Part shown: piece by piece, positions 17,401 through 31,389 of the stretch
Position numbering within the stretch: the stretch's first letter is position 1
How the letters are laid out: the number at the start of each line of letters is the position of its first letter
Source of the DNA: Arabidopsis thaliana
Lineage: Eukaryota > Streptophyta > Magnoliopsida > Brassicales > Brassicaceae
Direction: 5' to 3'
Assembly (NCBI RefSeq): GCF_000001735.4
Contig: NC_003071.7
Location: forward strand, 18,389,443 to 18,453,442
DNA: 64,000 nt
Position numbers and translations under genes: made by a program
Notes under the pieces: generated by a model
The model's input: only the letters and a program-made list of their open reading frames with translations
The model's database searches: none
Told to the model about the DNA's origin: nothing

Positions 17401-17519
17401 ACGGCGACGGAAGGAAGAGCTTCCCATAGAGAAGATAGAGCGTTGCTATCGCCGCCATGATCGCCGACTACGGTGCATGCTCTTTGTATCGTATTAATCA
17501 ACACGATCAAACTCTCCAT
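14414..17519 (-). CDS. DRP1D: Dynamin-related protein 1D
   Basis: Fifteen exons: 17519-17388, 17297-17234, 17142-17035, 16954-16853, 16767-16717, 16639-16578, 16457-16367, 16265-16201, 16088-15894, 15806-15687, 15604-15534, 15438-15213, 15137-15087, 15011-14640 and 14542-14414. They join in frame to 612 residues, the usual DRP1 (phragmoplastin) length. GTPase motifs are present: the P loop GGQSSGKSS split by intron 1, DLPG in exon 5 and TKLD in exon 8. The middle domain follows, and the GTPase effector domain is in the last two exons ([11 protein letters not shown], ending AAVWVR). There is no pleckstrin-homology or proline-rich domain, as in all DRP1 proteins. DRP1 proteins act in clathrin-mediated membrane traffic and cell-plate formation. 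The locus is probably At2g44590. Confidence 0.95.
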
Positions 17520-19402
17520 TGTCGTTCGTTAGAGAACTTCGAAACAATCCAGATACGAAGAAGAAGAGTGCAAGGACTTGATACGAACGCAGATGGACCC
17601 GAGAACGAAGGGAGGAGAAACGAGAAAAAACAGAGAGCGGGCGTTTTCAATATGATTAACCAAAACCAGTCCAATTTTAATTTATTTTTATTTTTTTGGC
17701 ATTATCCATTTATTATTATAAGTAAAACTTTTAAATTGACTTGATTTGTTACCATTAACGTCTTCTTCTTTTCTTTTCCTAAAATTTACCATTAACGTCT
17801 TTAAGCATTTAATTTACTTATGAAAAAATCTCTTTCACCACTGGTTATTCAAACCCATATATAACTCAAATTTCAATATCTTGGTAAGGGTTTTAAAGTT
17901 TAAATGTTTTCAATTTCAAAGTTCGAAACTACCTTGATCTTAGTCATGTTGTTATATATATATGAAAAAATTATATATTATTCATATTAAATACCCTTTC
18001 ATAGTTAAGGATATTTAAGGCCCAATAATAGAGAATATGGCCATTATTAAAAAAGAAAAGGGCTTTTAAATTCAGTATAAGCCCTGATGTGTGAAGGGTC
18101 AAAGGTAACGTGGCTAACCCAAGAAGAAATGGACGAACAAGAGTGTCGAACAGAGTTTGAACCATCTAAAATGGAAGAATCCGTTCACTACAATTTTTTA
18201 AAAGGTTAAGAGTTTTGATTCGGAATATATAATATGATGTATGATGGTGAATGAGTGTTGTTTGGAAGCTCGGCAAGTTAAAAGATAAGGAATAAGCACA
18301 ATCACGTAAAGTTGAGAAAACACAATGTGGTAGTGTGCGAAAAAGAGGTCGAGAACTTCACCACCTCTCCTATGGTACGATATACTTGACGGCGAAGAAA
18401 TCGGAGACCCAATAAACGACGCTCAGAGACCTTACTTTTCCATAGGACCACCTCGCTGCATTCGTCGTCCGCAATCACAACTACAATTTTATTTCATGAT
18501 TGTGTTTCAAATAATACAAAGAAAGTGGATTAGTTTCCATGTGTATCTAGAATTGAATTCATACAGTATCTTTGAATTCTTGATCATACAATTATTATTC
18601 AGGATATCATCAAACGCACATAGAAGACTTCAATAGTATCACAAATTAGACCTACACTTAATAACAATCATATATGTACAAACTTTAAACGTGTTCTTAT
18701 ACAAAACAAAAGGAAACCACCAAGAACTTATTAGGTATTTTTCCACAGAATTTCAAGGAAGAACGTTGACATACGATGTCCTTAGCAAGGACGGTTAGTC
18801 TAAAACAGTTTTAATGAGTCAAATTAAGAGGACGTTTACTTTTAACATTTTTTTCTTTTATAAAGTAATAACTAAAATCATTACACAACCCAATAGAGAT
18901 GAAGTAATAACTAATCATTACATAACCCATTGTGTGATGAAGTGATGTTTGTTTTGACAATGATAAAAAAAGCAATGTCAACGACAATACGAATTATGAA
19001 AACAATGAAATGTTCATCTCCCCACTACAAGCACACCCAAAAAGAAGAAAAGGAATAGTGACGTTTAGGACGTTAATTAAGCGAATGGGATAATTATCCT
19101 TTAACCATAAGTATTAATCATCGTCATCTTAATTGCAAAAACAATGCTTTATAAACCAAACAAAGGCTAACGTGTCAAGCCTTTATTACCTGAAAAAATA
19201 CTACTTTCTATTTTTCTTCTTAAAGAAAACACAAATCAGAAAATTTCCATTTACTCCGGCGATTCTCTTCTCATTAGATCCTCTCTCTCTCTCTCTCAAA
19301 AAGAGAAAATCTCAGAGCCAGAAGAAGACAAATATATCTTTTCTATTCCTCAGATCTCTGAAATCGAAGTTTCTCGAACTGTTTTGTTTTGTTTTTTTTC
19401 CG
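17520..19402. other. Intergenic region between DRP1D and the next gene
   Basis: 17520-17640 is the DRP1D leader. 17700-18300 is AT-rich and empty. At 18343-18490 there is a patch richer in G and C than its surroundings, with an 8-bp inverted repeat (tcctatgg at 18368-18375, ccatagga at 18440-18447). 18900-19400 is the upstream region of the next gene, with a CT microsatellite at about 19280-19297. No coding gene is supported. Confidence 0.55.
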
Positions 19403-20344
19403 ATGAGGTGTAAGAGACACACAGTAGATTTCAGTAGCAGTATCGGCGTTTGTGCTTCTTGTCTCCGTGAACGACTCTTTACTCTCGCCGTTTCAACCGC
19501 CGCGTCTGAAAACGACGATAACGATCATCGTCATTCTCGTATTTCTCCACCTCCTCTGCTTTTTCCTCGTTCTGTTTCTCCTTACGTTGCTCCTAGAAAA
19601 TCCGACGCCGGAACCGGAACCGGAGCTGGAGGAAGAGACTCCGTAGCTTCTTCTAATAACCGATTCTTCGCAACGCCGCAAGTGGTTGTTCAATCATCGT
19701 CATCGGAAAAAGTCTTCGAATCAGACAGATCGTTTAAGAAGAAAAAAAGCGGTTTATCTAGATTCTCTAGCTTCTTCAGAACGAGATCTGACGATTACGA
19801 TTCGCGTCGCGATTCATGCGACGCCTCCACGGTTTTTTCTCAACCGTCGTCGGCGACGACTTCACGGTCATGGTTTTCGAAGGTTATATCAGTTCGATCG
19901 AAGAAACAATCAACCACCAATACTTGCTACATCGAAGATTTGATCGCTTCCGAATCCGATCATCATCATCATAATCAAAATCGACCTAGACAGAGATATT
20001 GTAGAGGAATGTCGCCGGCGGGAGATTCAACGACGAACGATGAATCAGTTGAGGAATCTCCAGGGAGATTAAGAAGAACGCCGGTGATGGGAACTCCGGG
20101 AAGGAAAAAGACGGCGACGATTGGGATTGGTAGAAGTGTATCAGGGATGGCTTTTTGCTTAAGTCCATTAGTGAGAGCTAAACCTAACTGTTCTTCTAAC
20201 TGGAAAGCGAAATTTCCGCCGGATTTTGGATATTCCGGTGAATTGAAATCTCCGGCGAAGCCTCACCTATCAACGGCGGCGTCTTTTTGCGGTAACCGGT
20301 CTAAGAAGCTTGTGGATTTAGGTAGAGTTGATCACCGCCGTTGA
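19403..20344 (+). CDS. Plant protein of unknown function with OCTOPUS-like N-terminus
   Basis: Intronless, 313 residues from the ATG at 19403. I chose this start because the longer frame to 19133 has no plausible upstream coding and runs through a CT repeat. The N-terminus RCKRHTVDF...GVCASCLRERL resembles the Cys/His start of the OCTOPUS/DUF740 family (C-x-x-H...C-x-x-C-L-x-E-R-L). The rest is Ser/Arg-rich and low in predicted structure, with short conserved-looking blocks: KKKSGLSRFSSFFR, RSWFSKVISVRSKK, and a C-terminal MAFCLSPLVRAKP segment. No transmembrane helix or catalytic motif is seen. The function is unknown; by analogy with OCTOPUS it might be membrane-associated. The locus is probably At2g44600. 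Confidence 0.85.
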   Translation: MRCKRHTVDFSSSIGVCASCLRERLFTLAVSTAASENDDNDHRHSRISPPPLLFPRSVSPYVAPRKSDAGTGTGAGGRDSVASSNNRFFATPQVVVQSSSSEKVFESDRSFKKKKSGLSRFSSFFRTRSDDYDSRRDSCDASTVFSQPSSATTSRSWFSKVISVRSKKQSTTNTCYIEDLIASESDHHHHNQNRPRQRYCRGMSPAGDSTTNDESVEESPGRLRRTPVMGTPGRKKTATIGIGRSVSGMAFCLSPLVRAKPNCSSNWKAKFPPDFGYSGELKSPAKPHLSTAASFCGNRSKKLVDLGRVDHRR

Positions 20345-22335
20345 TTTTTTTGGTTGAGGTCAAAATCTGACCGTTCTTTGTGAAATTACCTAAAATACCC
20401 TTCACAAGATTCATATGGTGTGGCTTTACTATACCAACAGATAAAGAGTGAATTTACTTTTTTTTTGGTTATTCATTACAGTATATTATAATGTTTTGTG
20501 ATTGTATATTAAAGGAAGAAATATTCGTTTTTATATTTAGGAGATTAGAAGAGAACAATGTCGTGTGTTTTCTTTTTCTTTGGATAGTCTAATGTGTATC
20601 TCTTTTTTTCTTATGAGAATTTTTGGGTGTACACATCAAAAAATGACAGATAGTAGAAGAAGTAAACCTATGACTAGTTCATGTCAGAATTGTAATACAT
20701 TGCTATTATTTTTGAAGTTTTCAAATCTAAAAAAAAAAAAATCAATGCTTTGTTGGTGATAATAAATGTGACACATACCCTTGTGTTTCTCTTAATCTAG
20801 AGAAACAAAATCTGACAACACTTAAGTCTTAGACATTGGCAAAGTCAAAAAGAACCATTCACAAATCCAATTTACTAGTCTCACTTACTAACCAGACACA
20901 TGAAAAACCTAATAAAGAAAGCTAGAGAAAAAGTGGGCATATAGATCTAATAACATAGGTCTCAATTTCGACGAAAGATAGACGACTTTTATGAAGATCC
21001 AAGTACCGTCTAAGAGAGTTTCAAAGGTTTAAAAAGAGTAAAGACTAAGAGTTTAATACAAATATACGGAAGTAGGACCAATTTAAGATTTAAATTCCAT
21101 GGGTCCATAGTCGTGAAAGAGTATTATAAATATAACGAAAATTAGACTAGTATGACTCTGAGGACTTATTTGTAATTTGTCATCTTACAGAGAGCATTAA
21201 CGGTCATAAAAGGGAAGTTGGCATTTAATGAATGGGGGCTTTTGTTGGAGAGGGGAGAATTGAAATAGTGTTTCTTTCGTGGCTCTACCATCTCCTCTCA
21301 CCTACATCTTCATTGATTTCAACTTACTCATTCTTTTTTTTTTTTTTTTGAAGGGGTCTATCTTTAATTATGGTCATTATTGCGAATTATGCGTTTGATG
21401 AGTTAGTGGGAAAATTCAAATAAAGCACAAGTGTTATGTAATTTTTAGCTATTAGTTGGTACTATGTATGAGGATTTGATTGATGACAATATAATTATGA
21501 AATATAGTGTCATTAAAATTTTCAAATAGCTTGGTTGGACTATTCAAAAATATGACAATACTTTTCAGCTGCAATGAAAGAAAAACAATCGTACAAGTTT
21601 CTGTTTTTTTTTTTCTTTTTCAAAAGGATATGTCATAAATTCATAATAAGTAATTACAAAAAAACTCATTCCACTAACTTAGTTCCATAAAATCGTTACG
21701 AGTGATTATTGCTGATTAAGTGAGTATACACATTATTTGGGATAGAATTGCTGAGTATACTCCAACTGCATTAACCCACCAGAGCTTTTTACGATGAGAG
21801 AAGCTTAATTTTAGGGACATGGTGGAACTGGAGAAAAATACCTGGGAACAGTGTGAGACTTTGAATTTAATTAGCTCATTTAAGTGATCTGAACTAACGA
21901 CATGTGTACGAAATTAATTATCTGTTTCTTTATGGGTCAAAGATTAAAAATGCTGTGCTTCTTTCTCTATCAGACTATCACATGGAAAGACGAAACGAAA
22001 TGAGAGTTTTTATTACCTAGCAGCTCACAGTTATACATAATTAAATTCATAGACCGACAAATCACAGTTTTGAGAAATAAGTAAACAAAAGTACTGAAGC
22101 AGCGAGCATTTGAAACTCCAAAGACCACAAAAGATCACAGTTAGGGACAAACCATAGCTAAAACAGAGTCTTCTTTAAAAACAATCCGATGAAGAAAAAA
22201 AGTTGAAAAACAGGCAAAAATTTTACAGATGGAAGACGATAACTGATCGAATCATGCAAAGGGGCTTGAGGACATTTTTTAGTAGTGTGTTTTGTTGTTC
22301 TCTATCGATTTGTTGTTGTGTTGTTGTTGCCAAAT
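20345..22335. other. Long intergenic region, convergent gene ends
   Basis: About 2 kb between the 3' ends of a plus-strand and a minus-strand gene. It is AT-rich, with poly-T near 21330-21350 and no supported ORF. The last 200 bp are the 3' UTR region of RABH1B. Confidence 0.6.
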
Positions 22336-24877
<2,542 letters not shown>

Positions 24878-25623
24878 ATGGCACTGAGAAATGCAATTCT
24901 TCGTCACCTGAGGGTTCCGGTGCAAACCCTAGGATTGAATCAGTCTAAAATTGGGTTCCTTGGTACGATCCGGTCATTTTCTTCGCACGATGATCATCTT
25001 AGCAGAGAAGCTGTCGTCGATAGAGTACTCGATGTTGTCAAGAGCTTCCCCAAAGTCGATCCCTCTAAGGTCAGCTCGATCTTCATAAAATTTGGCCAAA
25101 TCGTGATTCTTATCTTTTGTTTTCCTCATTATTGGGAACAAAATGATTATTTTGCCTTGAATATTTGTCAATGTAGGAGCTTTTGGTTGATTTCGTATTG
25201 ATCTAGTGGAAATAGAGACCAAATGTATCTGAAACGATGTTGCATTAGTGTTGTTAGTAAATTGAAGGTTATTGATCTCAATGTGGTTTAGTAAGTGTAG
25301 CTTATCGTGTTGTTGTTCCTATGGATTTGATTTGATATGGTCATTCTTATGGATTTTGCATTTATGAATCCTTCATCAACTCTCTCTAATAAGGGTTGTT
25401 TGGTTAGGGTTATTTTTGTTGATGGCTTTGTGATAAATATCGACAGGTGACTCCTGAGGTTCATTTCCAAAACGATTTGGGATTAGATAGTTTGGACACA
25501 GTGGAGATAGTGATGGCTATTGAAGAGGAATTCAAGCTGGAAATTCCAGACAAAGAAGCTGACAAGATCGATTCTTGCTCTCTCGCCATTGAATACGTTT
25601 ACAATCATCCAATGTCTAGCTAA
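24878..25623 (+). CDS. MTACP1: Mitochondrial acyl carrier protein 1
   Basis: Two exons, 24878-25069 and 25447-25623, give 122 residues. The first 35 residues are rich in Arg, Leu and Ser without acids ([12 protein letters not shown]...RSFSS), typical of a mitochondrial presequence. The mature domain holds the phosphopantetheine site in [10 protein letters not shown], where the serine carries the prosthetic group, and the acidic helix [14 protein letters not shown]. It carries acyl intermediates in mitochondrial fatty-acid synthesis that feeds lipoate, and is also a complex I subunit in many species. The intron falls just before VTPEVHF. The locus is probably At2g44620. Confidence 0.96.
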
Positions 25624-26386
25624 TCGCTGTGTGCTCTCTCATGGTTTCTCCTTCCTTTTTCTTGTATGAGGTTCTTCTCTCTTTGATAATGCCATAATGG
25701 GATTTGCAAAAAAATCACTTTTATTTGGAGAGCATTGTTATTGACTCTTTTAACGGTTCCAGTTTCTTAAAAAGAAAACCTTTTTGCTTGAATCTTGTGA
25801 AAGTTGACACTTTTTCTTGAGTTAATACTTTAATACGATTTGTATATAATACACTTGATTCTTAGCATGGTCTTGATCATACATTGAAGACGAATCTTTG
25901 AAAAACATACTTGTTTTAAAAAACTGATCGTCTCTCTTGGATACATATGCAAGACCAAGAAATTGGATCTTATATACTACATTACATCATAACGTGCTAT
26001 TAACTAGAATTGTTTGTCAGCCATCTTTTGGATCGAATACAGACAGTAGTTTTCATTTGGACAAGTTTTCTGCTTCATCTCAACTACAGCATTTGTACCA
26101 AAATACACCAATATCTCTATCCACAAGTTAGATGTTTTAATTAGGAGATACATTTCAGGTTTCGTTTGAATCGATTTTTTAGTAAATGGGACAAAATGGG
26201 TGAACTTACAATATTAAAAACTTGCTAAGCTAATTATGCAAAATGGATAGGGTGGAAGGAACAAAGCAAGATGCTGAAACCGCAACAGCAATGAATCTTG
26301 TAAACACATTGTAGTGATATTGATCATAATGACTAAAGAAAGACTAAATAAACATCTAACGTCAACAATATATCTCTTGATTAAGT
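25624..26386. other. Intergenic, convergent gene ends
   Basis: 3' regions of mtACP1 and of the F-box gene, about 760 bp, AT-rich. No additional gene is seen. Confidence 0.6.
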
Positions 26387-27505
26387 TTAACCCGAAAGAG
26401 ACAGACAATGGCGCAAACTATAGTTGTTAGGAACGATTCTGAGAAGTTGAGACGGTTCTTCAGTTCCATGAATTCCTACTTCACTCCTAAGCAAGCCAAT
26501 CATTCTACACCAAATCTCTTTGCTTTCACTAACATTACTTGGTTTTCCCCATATAAACGCCAACTTTCCGTAGTATTCCCCGATCCCAATGCATCGAGCT
26601 TTGTCAAGATCTAAACCATAAACCACTCTCCACAACATCAGCTCAGAGTCATACCACATTAACCCAAATCTAAGGAAGTAAACGAAGAGCACATTGTCAA
26701 TCACGCATTTTCCTGTCTTCCACCAATTATCTTCAGGTATCGTATATCTTTGATAAGAACCATCTCTAGTATCGTAAGAATTCATGTATTCCCTCGAATT
26801 TAAAGCATAAACCTTCCTATCAAGTGAAACACTTGCATGCGTGAACCATTCGTTTCTATCCTTTGCCTTAGGAATCGGCGCTGCTTCCCAAGTTTGTGTC
26901 TTTAAGTCAAATACTTCCGCTAGGATCTCTTCGCCTCTGTTGCCTCCGATCACATAGATCTTACCACCGACTAGTCCTACGGTAGCTGATAATCGCTCCA
27001 CTTGCATACTAGGTCCTTGACGCCACTGTCCAGATTGGGTGTCAAAGATCCATACGATTGATGATGAGGGAAAATTATATCCGGGAATGCAGTAAATCTC
27101 TGTATCAATTGCGATATTGGAAAGAGGGTAAGAAGCATGCCCGGGACGATAAGGAACATCGATGGAGACGAAGACATTCTCAGTCGTATTCATCTTGTTA
27201 TCATTCCTCCGGAGAGTGAACCAGTGAAAAGTCGTCCGGTTCCGGTTCGGGTATGTAGTTCTGGTCGAGAAGCATAGATAAAGAGAGTCCTTTCCGTGTA
27301 AAGATCGCGTCTTGTGAATCTCCGGCGAGCGAATTAGACTCCGCAAGGACTTGGAGACGCAACAGAGGATTGGGTAATATCGTTTTGGTACCAAGGCTAA
27401 GATGTTCAATACGATGTCCACCGGGAGTGAGAACAATGACGGCGGCGTCAATGAAGACGACGGTGGTTGGTTGGTTTTCTGCGGTGGTTCGTCGGCGTTA
27501 GACAT
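26387..27505 (-). CDS. F-box/kelch-repeat protein (copy A)
   Basis: Intronless, 372 residues. The F-box is at about 22-65 (SLFSLPVDIVLNILALVPKR...VSKSLRSLIRSP), and kelch repeats follow, clearest at GLVGGKIYVIGGNRGEEIL and the tryptophan in TQTWEAAPIP. F-box/kelch proteins are substrate receptors of SCF ubiquitin ligases: the F-box binds SKP1 (ASK) and the kelch propeller binds the target. It is a close paralogue of the gene at 41573-42679, in opposite orientation and about 14 kb away. The N-terminus is Pro/Ser-rich as in many Arabidopsis members. The target is unknown. The locus is probably At2g44630. Confidence 0.93.
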   Translation of the reverse strand: MSNADEPPQKTNQPPSSSLTPPSLFSLPVDIVLNILALVPKRYYPILCCVSKSLRSLIRSPEIHKTRSLHGKDSLYLCFSTRTTYPNRNRTTFHWFTLRRNDNKMNTTENVFVSIDVPYRPGHASYPLSNIAIDTEIYCIPGYNFPSSSIVWIFDTQSGQWRQGPSMQVERLSATVGLVGGKIYVIGGNRGEEILAEVFDLKTQTWEAAPIPKAKDRNEWFTHASVSLDRKVYALNSREYMNSYDTRDGSYQRYTIPEDNWWKTGKCVIDNVLFVYFLRFGLMWYDSELMLWRVVYGLDLDKARCIGIGEYYGKLAFIWGKPSNVSESKEIWCRMIGLLRSEVGIHGTEEPSQLLRIVPNNYSLRHCLSLSG

Positions 27506-27843
27506 CGAGAGCTATTAGGAGGAGGAGACTAGAGAACAACTGAGTGAATCAATCAAATTGAGGGCTTTAGCCAAAAACCAAAAGCCGGTTAAATTCTTCT
27601 CTGATTCTGCTTTAATCGGTTAAAACCGGTTTATATTTCTTGTCTTGATCAGGGAAACACACAGAGTTTTAGAATAAGGCCCAGGAATAAGCCCGGTGAG
27701 TGAATCTTTCTAAGGAATCGATTTTAAAACAAGGCCCATTAAAGGGTGAAGAAAAGGCCCATGAAAATGCTTAAACCCCCTTTGTCTCCCAGCTTCGTAC
27801 ACAGGAGAGACTGAGATAAGGAAAGAAGAAGAGGAAGAAGAAA
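27506..27843. promoter_or_regulatory. Shared divergent promoter with site-II words
   Basis: 338 bp between the F-box gene and the TGD4-like gene. ggccca occurs at 27733-27738 and 27756-27761, with another ggccc near 27679. Such GGCCCA/TGGGCC words bind TCP factors and are common ahead of plastid and housekeeping genes. A GAA-rich leader (27815-27843) precedes the plus-strand ATG. Confidence 0.6.
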
Positions 27844-29621
27844 ATGGCGAATCTTAACTCAGCTATTGATTCAGTGTTTTGGGATCAGAACGTTTCTTCA
27901 CCTCAAACCCTTGAAGGCACTGCTCGCTCTGTTCCCGGTGAGCCATTTCCCTTAGACGGAGCACGAGCAAGCCGCTCTCACCGGATTCAACAGCTCTCTC
28001 TGCTTCGCGAAGGCTTTCCTCTTGGAATCATTCCTTCTTTGGCTCCTGCTTCTGACAAGAGACTCGGCTCTTTCTCTCTCAATTCTCTCTTGCTCAGTCC
28101 TTCCTCTAACAACTGGTAAATGCTCTTAACCTCTTCAATAATTTACAAAATTGTGAGCGAGTAATGCTTTAAAGGTTGAGACTTTGAATCAAACTGGTGA
28201 AATAGTGTTGACATTGTTGGATTTGATGAGACATGTGATTAGTTTTGTTTGGAATTTTCACTCAGGTGGTTAGGTTTAGTTGGGCAGTTCAAACCAAAGA
28301 AGCTCTTTGCTGATATCAAAGCAGATATTAGCAATGCAGAAGAGTGGGATTTGCAAGTTGTAAAGGATACAGCAAAACACATTGTTGACAAATCCCTTTA
28401 CTCTATTGGTTTATGGACTCAGATTGCGTTGGGTACTTCTTCTTCTCTCTTGCTTAGCACTGAACGTCTTGGAGATAAAAACGGACTCCGAAACAAGTTG
28501 ATGCTTGTTCATCCGGTATGTCTCTGTACTGTAACTATGATGGATTCTTCTTTTGTGTTTTAAAGCACTTCTAATTTGTTTTTTTGTTTGAACTAATGAG
28601 CAGCTTGAGAAACATGATCTCACTGTGGAAGCAGCTTGGCCAGATTTGTTTTTGGACAATAAAGGACGTTTCTGGGATGTTCCTGAATCTTTGAATGTTG
28701 ATGTCTCATCCCTTGTTCCAGAGTCAGGGGTTAGATACCGGTTTGGTCTTCATAAAAGCAGGGGTAATCCTCAGCCTGTGAATGCTGCTGGTGTTGAGAG
28801 TGGTAGTGATGCTCCTACTTCTTTGATGCCTGGTTTATGCGCCAAGGCTGCAGTTTCGTACAAGGTTAACAGAGACTTGTGGAGGCCACAAGAGAAAGAA
28901 GGCAACACAGAAGAAGAGGATAAACCTGTGTTTCTGCCTTATGATTTACGTCTCAAGGAGCCTCATGCAGCAATTTCAGGAATAGTAGGTACTCTCTTTA
29001 AAAAACCAATCCCCTAAAGAAGTCTCGTTCCTTTTCTTTTCTTGACCTTGAATTGAATGCTGAGTTCTCTCAATGTTTCACTCTCTAGGAAGCAGCTTGG
29101 CAGCTTGGATCACAGGCCGAGGCATGTTGGTTAATGGCAAGAAGCGGAGTCCGATAAGCGCAGATGTATTTGGTTCTGCTTGTTATACGTTCCAAAAAGG
29201 ACGGTTTAGTAAGTTGTATGGCGATCTTACCCGAGTAGATGCTCGCGTGGACCTACCCTCAGCTTTTGCCCTTGCTAAAAAACTCTTCCATGCAAGTAGT
29301 AACAACTCAGACGACACATTGTGGTCTCCCAGACTCAACCTGATATTCCAGCAACAGGTATTAAGCTTTTGTCCAAAGATCAAAAGATGTAAAAGAGTCT
29401 ATGATGTTTAAGCAATTCCCACTAATCACACTGTTATGCAGGTTGCGGGTCCGATTGTTTTCAAAGTAGACTCGCAGTTTCAGGTAGGAGCTGCACGCAT
29501 GGAAGATGTGATATACAGTCTGAATTACTCGTTGAGGCTTCTTGAGTCTGGCAAAATCGTGGCTTGGTATTCTCCAAAGAGAAAAGAAGGCATGATCGAG
29601 CTCCGAGTTTTTGAGTTTTGA
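27844..29621 (+). CDS. TGD4-like chloroplast-lipid-trafficking protein
   Basis: Five exons, 27844-28115, 28266-28515, 28604-28988, 29089-29357 and 29442-29621, give 451 residues. I recognise it as a relative of TRIGALACTOSYLDIACYLGLYCEROL 4 (PDE320), a beta-barrel outer-envelope protein that moves phosphatidic acid from the ER to the chloroplast. Shared-looking blocks are the N-terminal SAIDSVFWDQNVSSPQTLEG, the FGLHKSRG segment, ITGRGMLVNGKKRSPISADV, and the C-terminal FQVGAARMEDVIYSLNYSL. There is no transit peptide, as expected for an outer-envelope barrel. Reading the last strands as beta-barrel is inference. The locus is probably At2g44640; its exact role relative to TGD4 is not known to me. 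Confidence 0.85.
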
Positions 29622-30078
29622 TTTTAGTCTCCGTTTATGTTTTAAAAATCGCAACTTTTTTTTTTTGACATGACTATAAAAAACTCTTATGTTTCGTAAA
29701 ACCTAGTTCATCTTCATTGCTTGTGGCGGTCGATCCCTAGAAATCCACTTGGGAAAGATCTATCCTCACTTCCATCGGCTCTCACACGGAAACTTCCTAA
29801 AAATCCAAACTTTCTCATTGTTGACCGTCCGATTTCTCTACGCTACAGAGTCAATAAAATGATCGAGCTTTGTCAGTTAGTCGAGGCTGCTAACATGGAG
29901 GCTATGTTGGACCGGAAGAAGGAGAAAGAGAAAACTTGTTTTTTTTTTTGAATATGACTATCTCTGAAAGTGATCTCAATTGATATTAAATTGAAGGATT
30001 AACTAGAAACAACAATTGCTGTCTGAAAATTACAGAAAACTTGTAAAATCTTCAAATCTCTCCCTCTTGGACAAGACT
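29622..30078. other. Intergenic, with an unexplained open frame
   Basis: Between the convergent 3' ends of the TGD4-like gene and CPN10 lies an open plus-strand frame at 29721-29951 with fairly protein-like content (e.g. LPSALTRKLPKNPNFLIVDR, then NKMIELCQLVEAANMEAML). It has no ATG at its beginning and ends in poly-Phe from a T run. It could be a decayed gene fragment or chance. No family was recognised. Confidence 0.35.
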
Positions 30079-31068
30079 TCACTCAACGAGGGCCAACAAG
30101 TCACTCTCTTTACAGAAGCAATGCCTAGCATCGGTTCCCAAATCGACCTGAGAAACAAATTCAGAGATGTTCGATTCTATATTCCTTAAAACCACACAAG
30201 GACAGGACAACAACTAATCAAATACACTGCAGAGAAGCGGAATTCACCTCATAAGCGCTCACATCAGAGAACAAAACCTGTGAAAGGCAAAGGAGAAAGA
30301 GATAAAGACAAGATTCACGGTAGTTACAATGGATAAATAACTATGTCTTTGACTTAAGAAGAAACATTTACCCTCTTTCCAGGTCCAACTTGTTGTCCAA
30401 CCTCAGAACCAACAGATATAATCTGAAATGATTCTCTATTCTTAATTAAAGATGCTCTAACACAAGTTATATAAAACATATAAGGAGCAAATGACTTACC
30501 TCTCCTGTTAGGTATCTCTCAAACTTCACAGCTGCTTTAGGCAACAATACTCCACCTGAGGATTTCTTCAGAATAACAATTTAAGAGCCCATAAGTTTTT
30601 GGCAATGGAATTCAATTTAGTGATTCATCAAATTAATAGCTTATTGATAATAATCATGACATTTCAGACAATAAAGGAGCTAAACTGACAATAGGAAGAT
30701 CTTCAAGACGAACAAGAACTCTGTCTGCCTGAGGAACAACCTGCAATTATCACCTCAACACTAAGATTAATCACCAGTTTTTAAAAACAGAGAAACCAAT
30801 ACATTTTTCGGAAAAGACAGTACCTTTGTCGGTTCCCATTTAGTGGAAATCGCTTTGATTCTAAGACAACCTCTTCGACTTCCTGCATAAACACGAGGAA
30901 ACAAATTATCAAAAAGACAAACTTTATATCCGAAAAGGAAGAAACATCAAAATAACTTTCAGATAGTTAAGTACCGAGAAGCGTATGGTTAGCCGTCGAA
31001 GGAGTAGTTGCTTTGACCGGAAAAGCAAAGAAAGGATTTGGTAGAGAGCAGACGAAAGTGGAAGCCAT
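30079..31068 (-). CDS. CPN10: Chloroplast chaperonin 10
   Basis: Seven exons, 31068-30975, 30882-30824, 30740-30690, 30565-30500, 30422-30372, 30277-30248 and 30147-30079, give 139 residues. The first 45 or so residues are Ser/Thr/Pro-rich and basic, a plastid transit peptide. The single GroES-like domain follows, with the mobile loop region around LPIKSSGGVLLP and the turn VGPGKRVLFSDVSAYEVDLG. It caps the chaperonin-60 barrel in the stroma. It is a one-domain co-chaperonin, unlike the tandem CPN20. Exon 4 uses the acceptor ctgaag|AAATCC, which restores the conserved KSSGG. The locus is probably At2g44650. Confidence 0.95.
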
Positions 31069-31389
31069 AGCAGGATAAGGTTTTTTGCAGAAGCAGATCT
31101 TCTTCTTCCTCCGTTACGACTTTGGCTCCAGCTTTCTCGTCAGTGCTTCTTATGTTTTACATTGGGCCAATATTACAGCCCATTTAACTATTAAGACCCA
31201 ATATCTTTATTCTATTAAGCCTAACCGATGTATGTTTTATTGAACCGAGAAATCTCAATTGCACTTTATTGAGAGTCACCGAAGCAGTAATGCAGTATCG
31301 TGGGGTATACTGAAAAGTCATATACTACGGAGGGAAAAACTCACGTAGTACTAAAATCAAGTTAACTATTACATGAATCTATCTATATG
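31069..31389. other. CPN10 promoter and ALG8 3' region
   Basis: 321 bp. The CPN10 side carries site-II words ttgggcc at 31162-31168 and agccca near 31177, about 100 bp from the ATG. The rest is the presumed 3' UTR of the next minus-strand gene. Confidence 0.55.
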
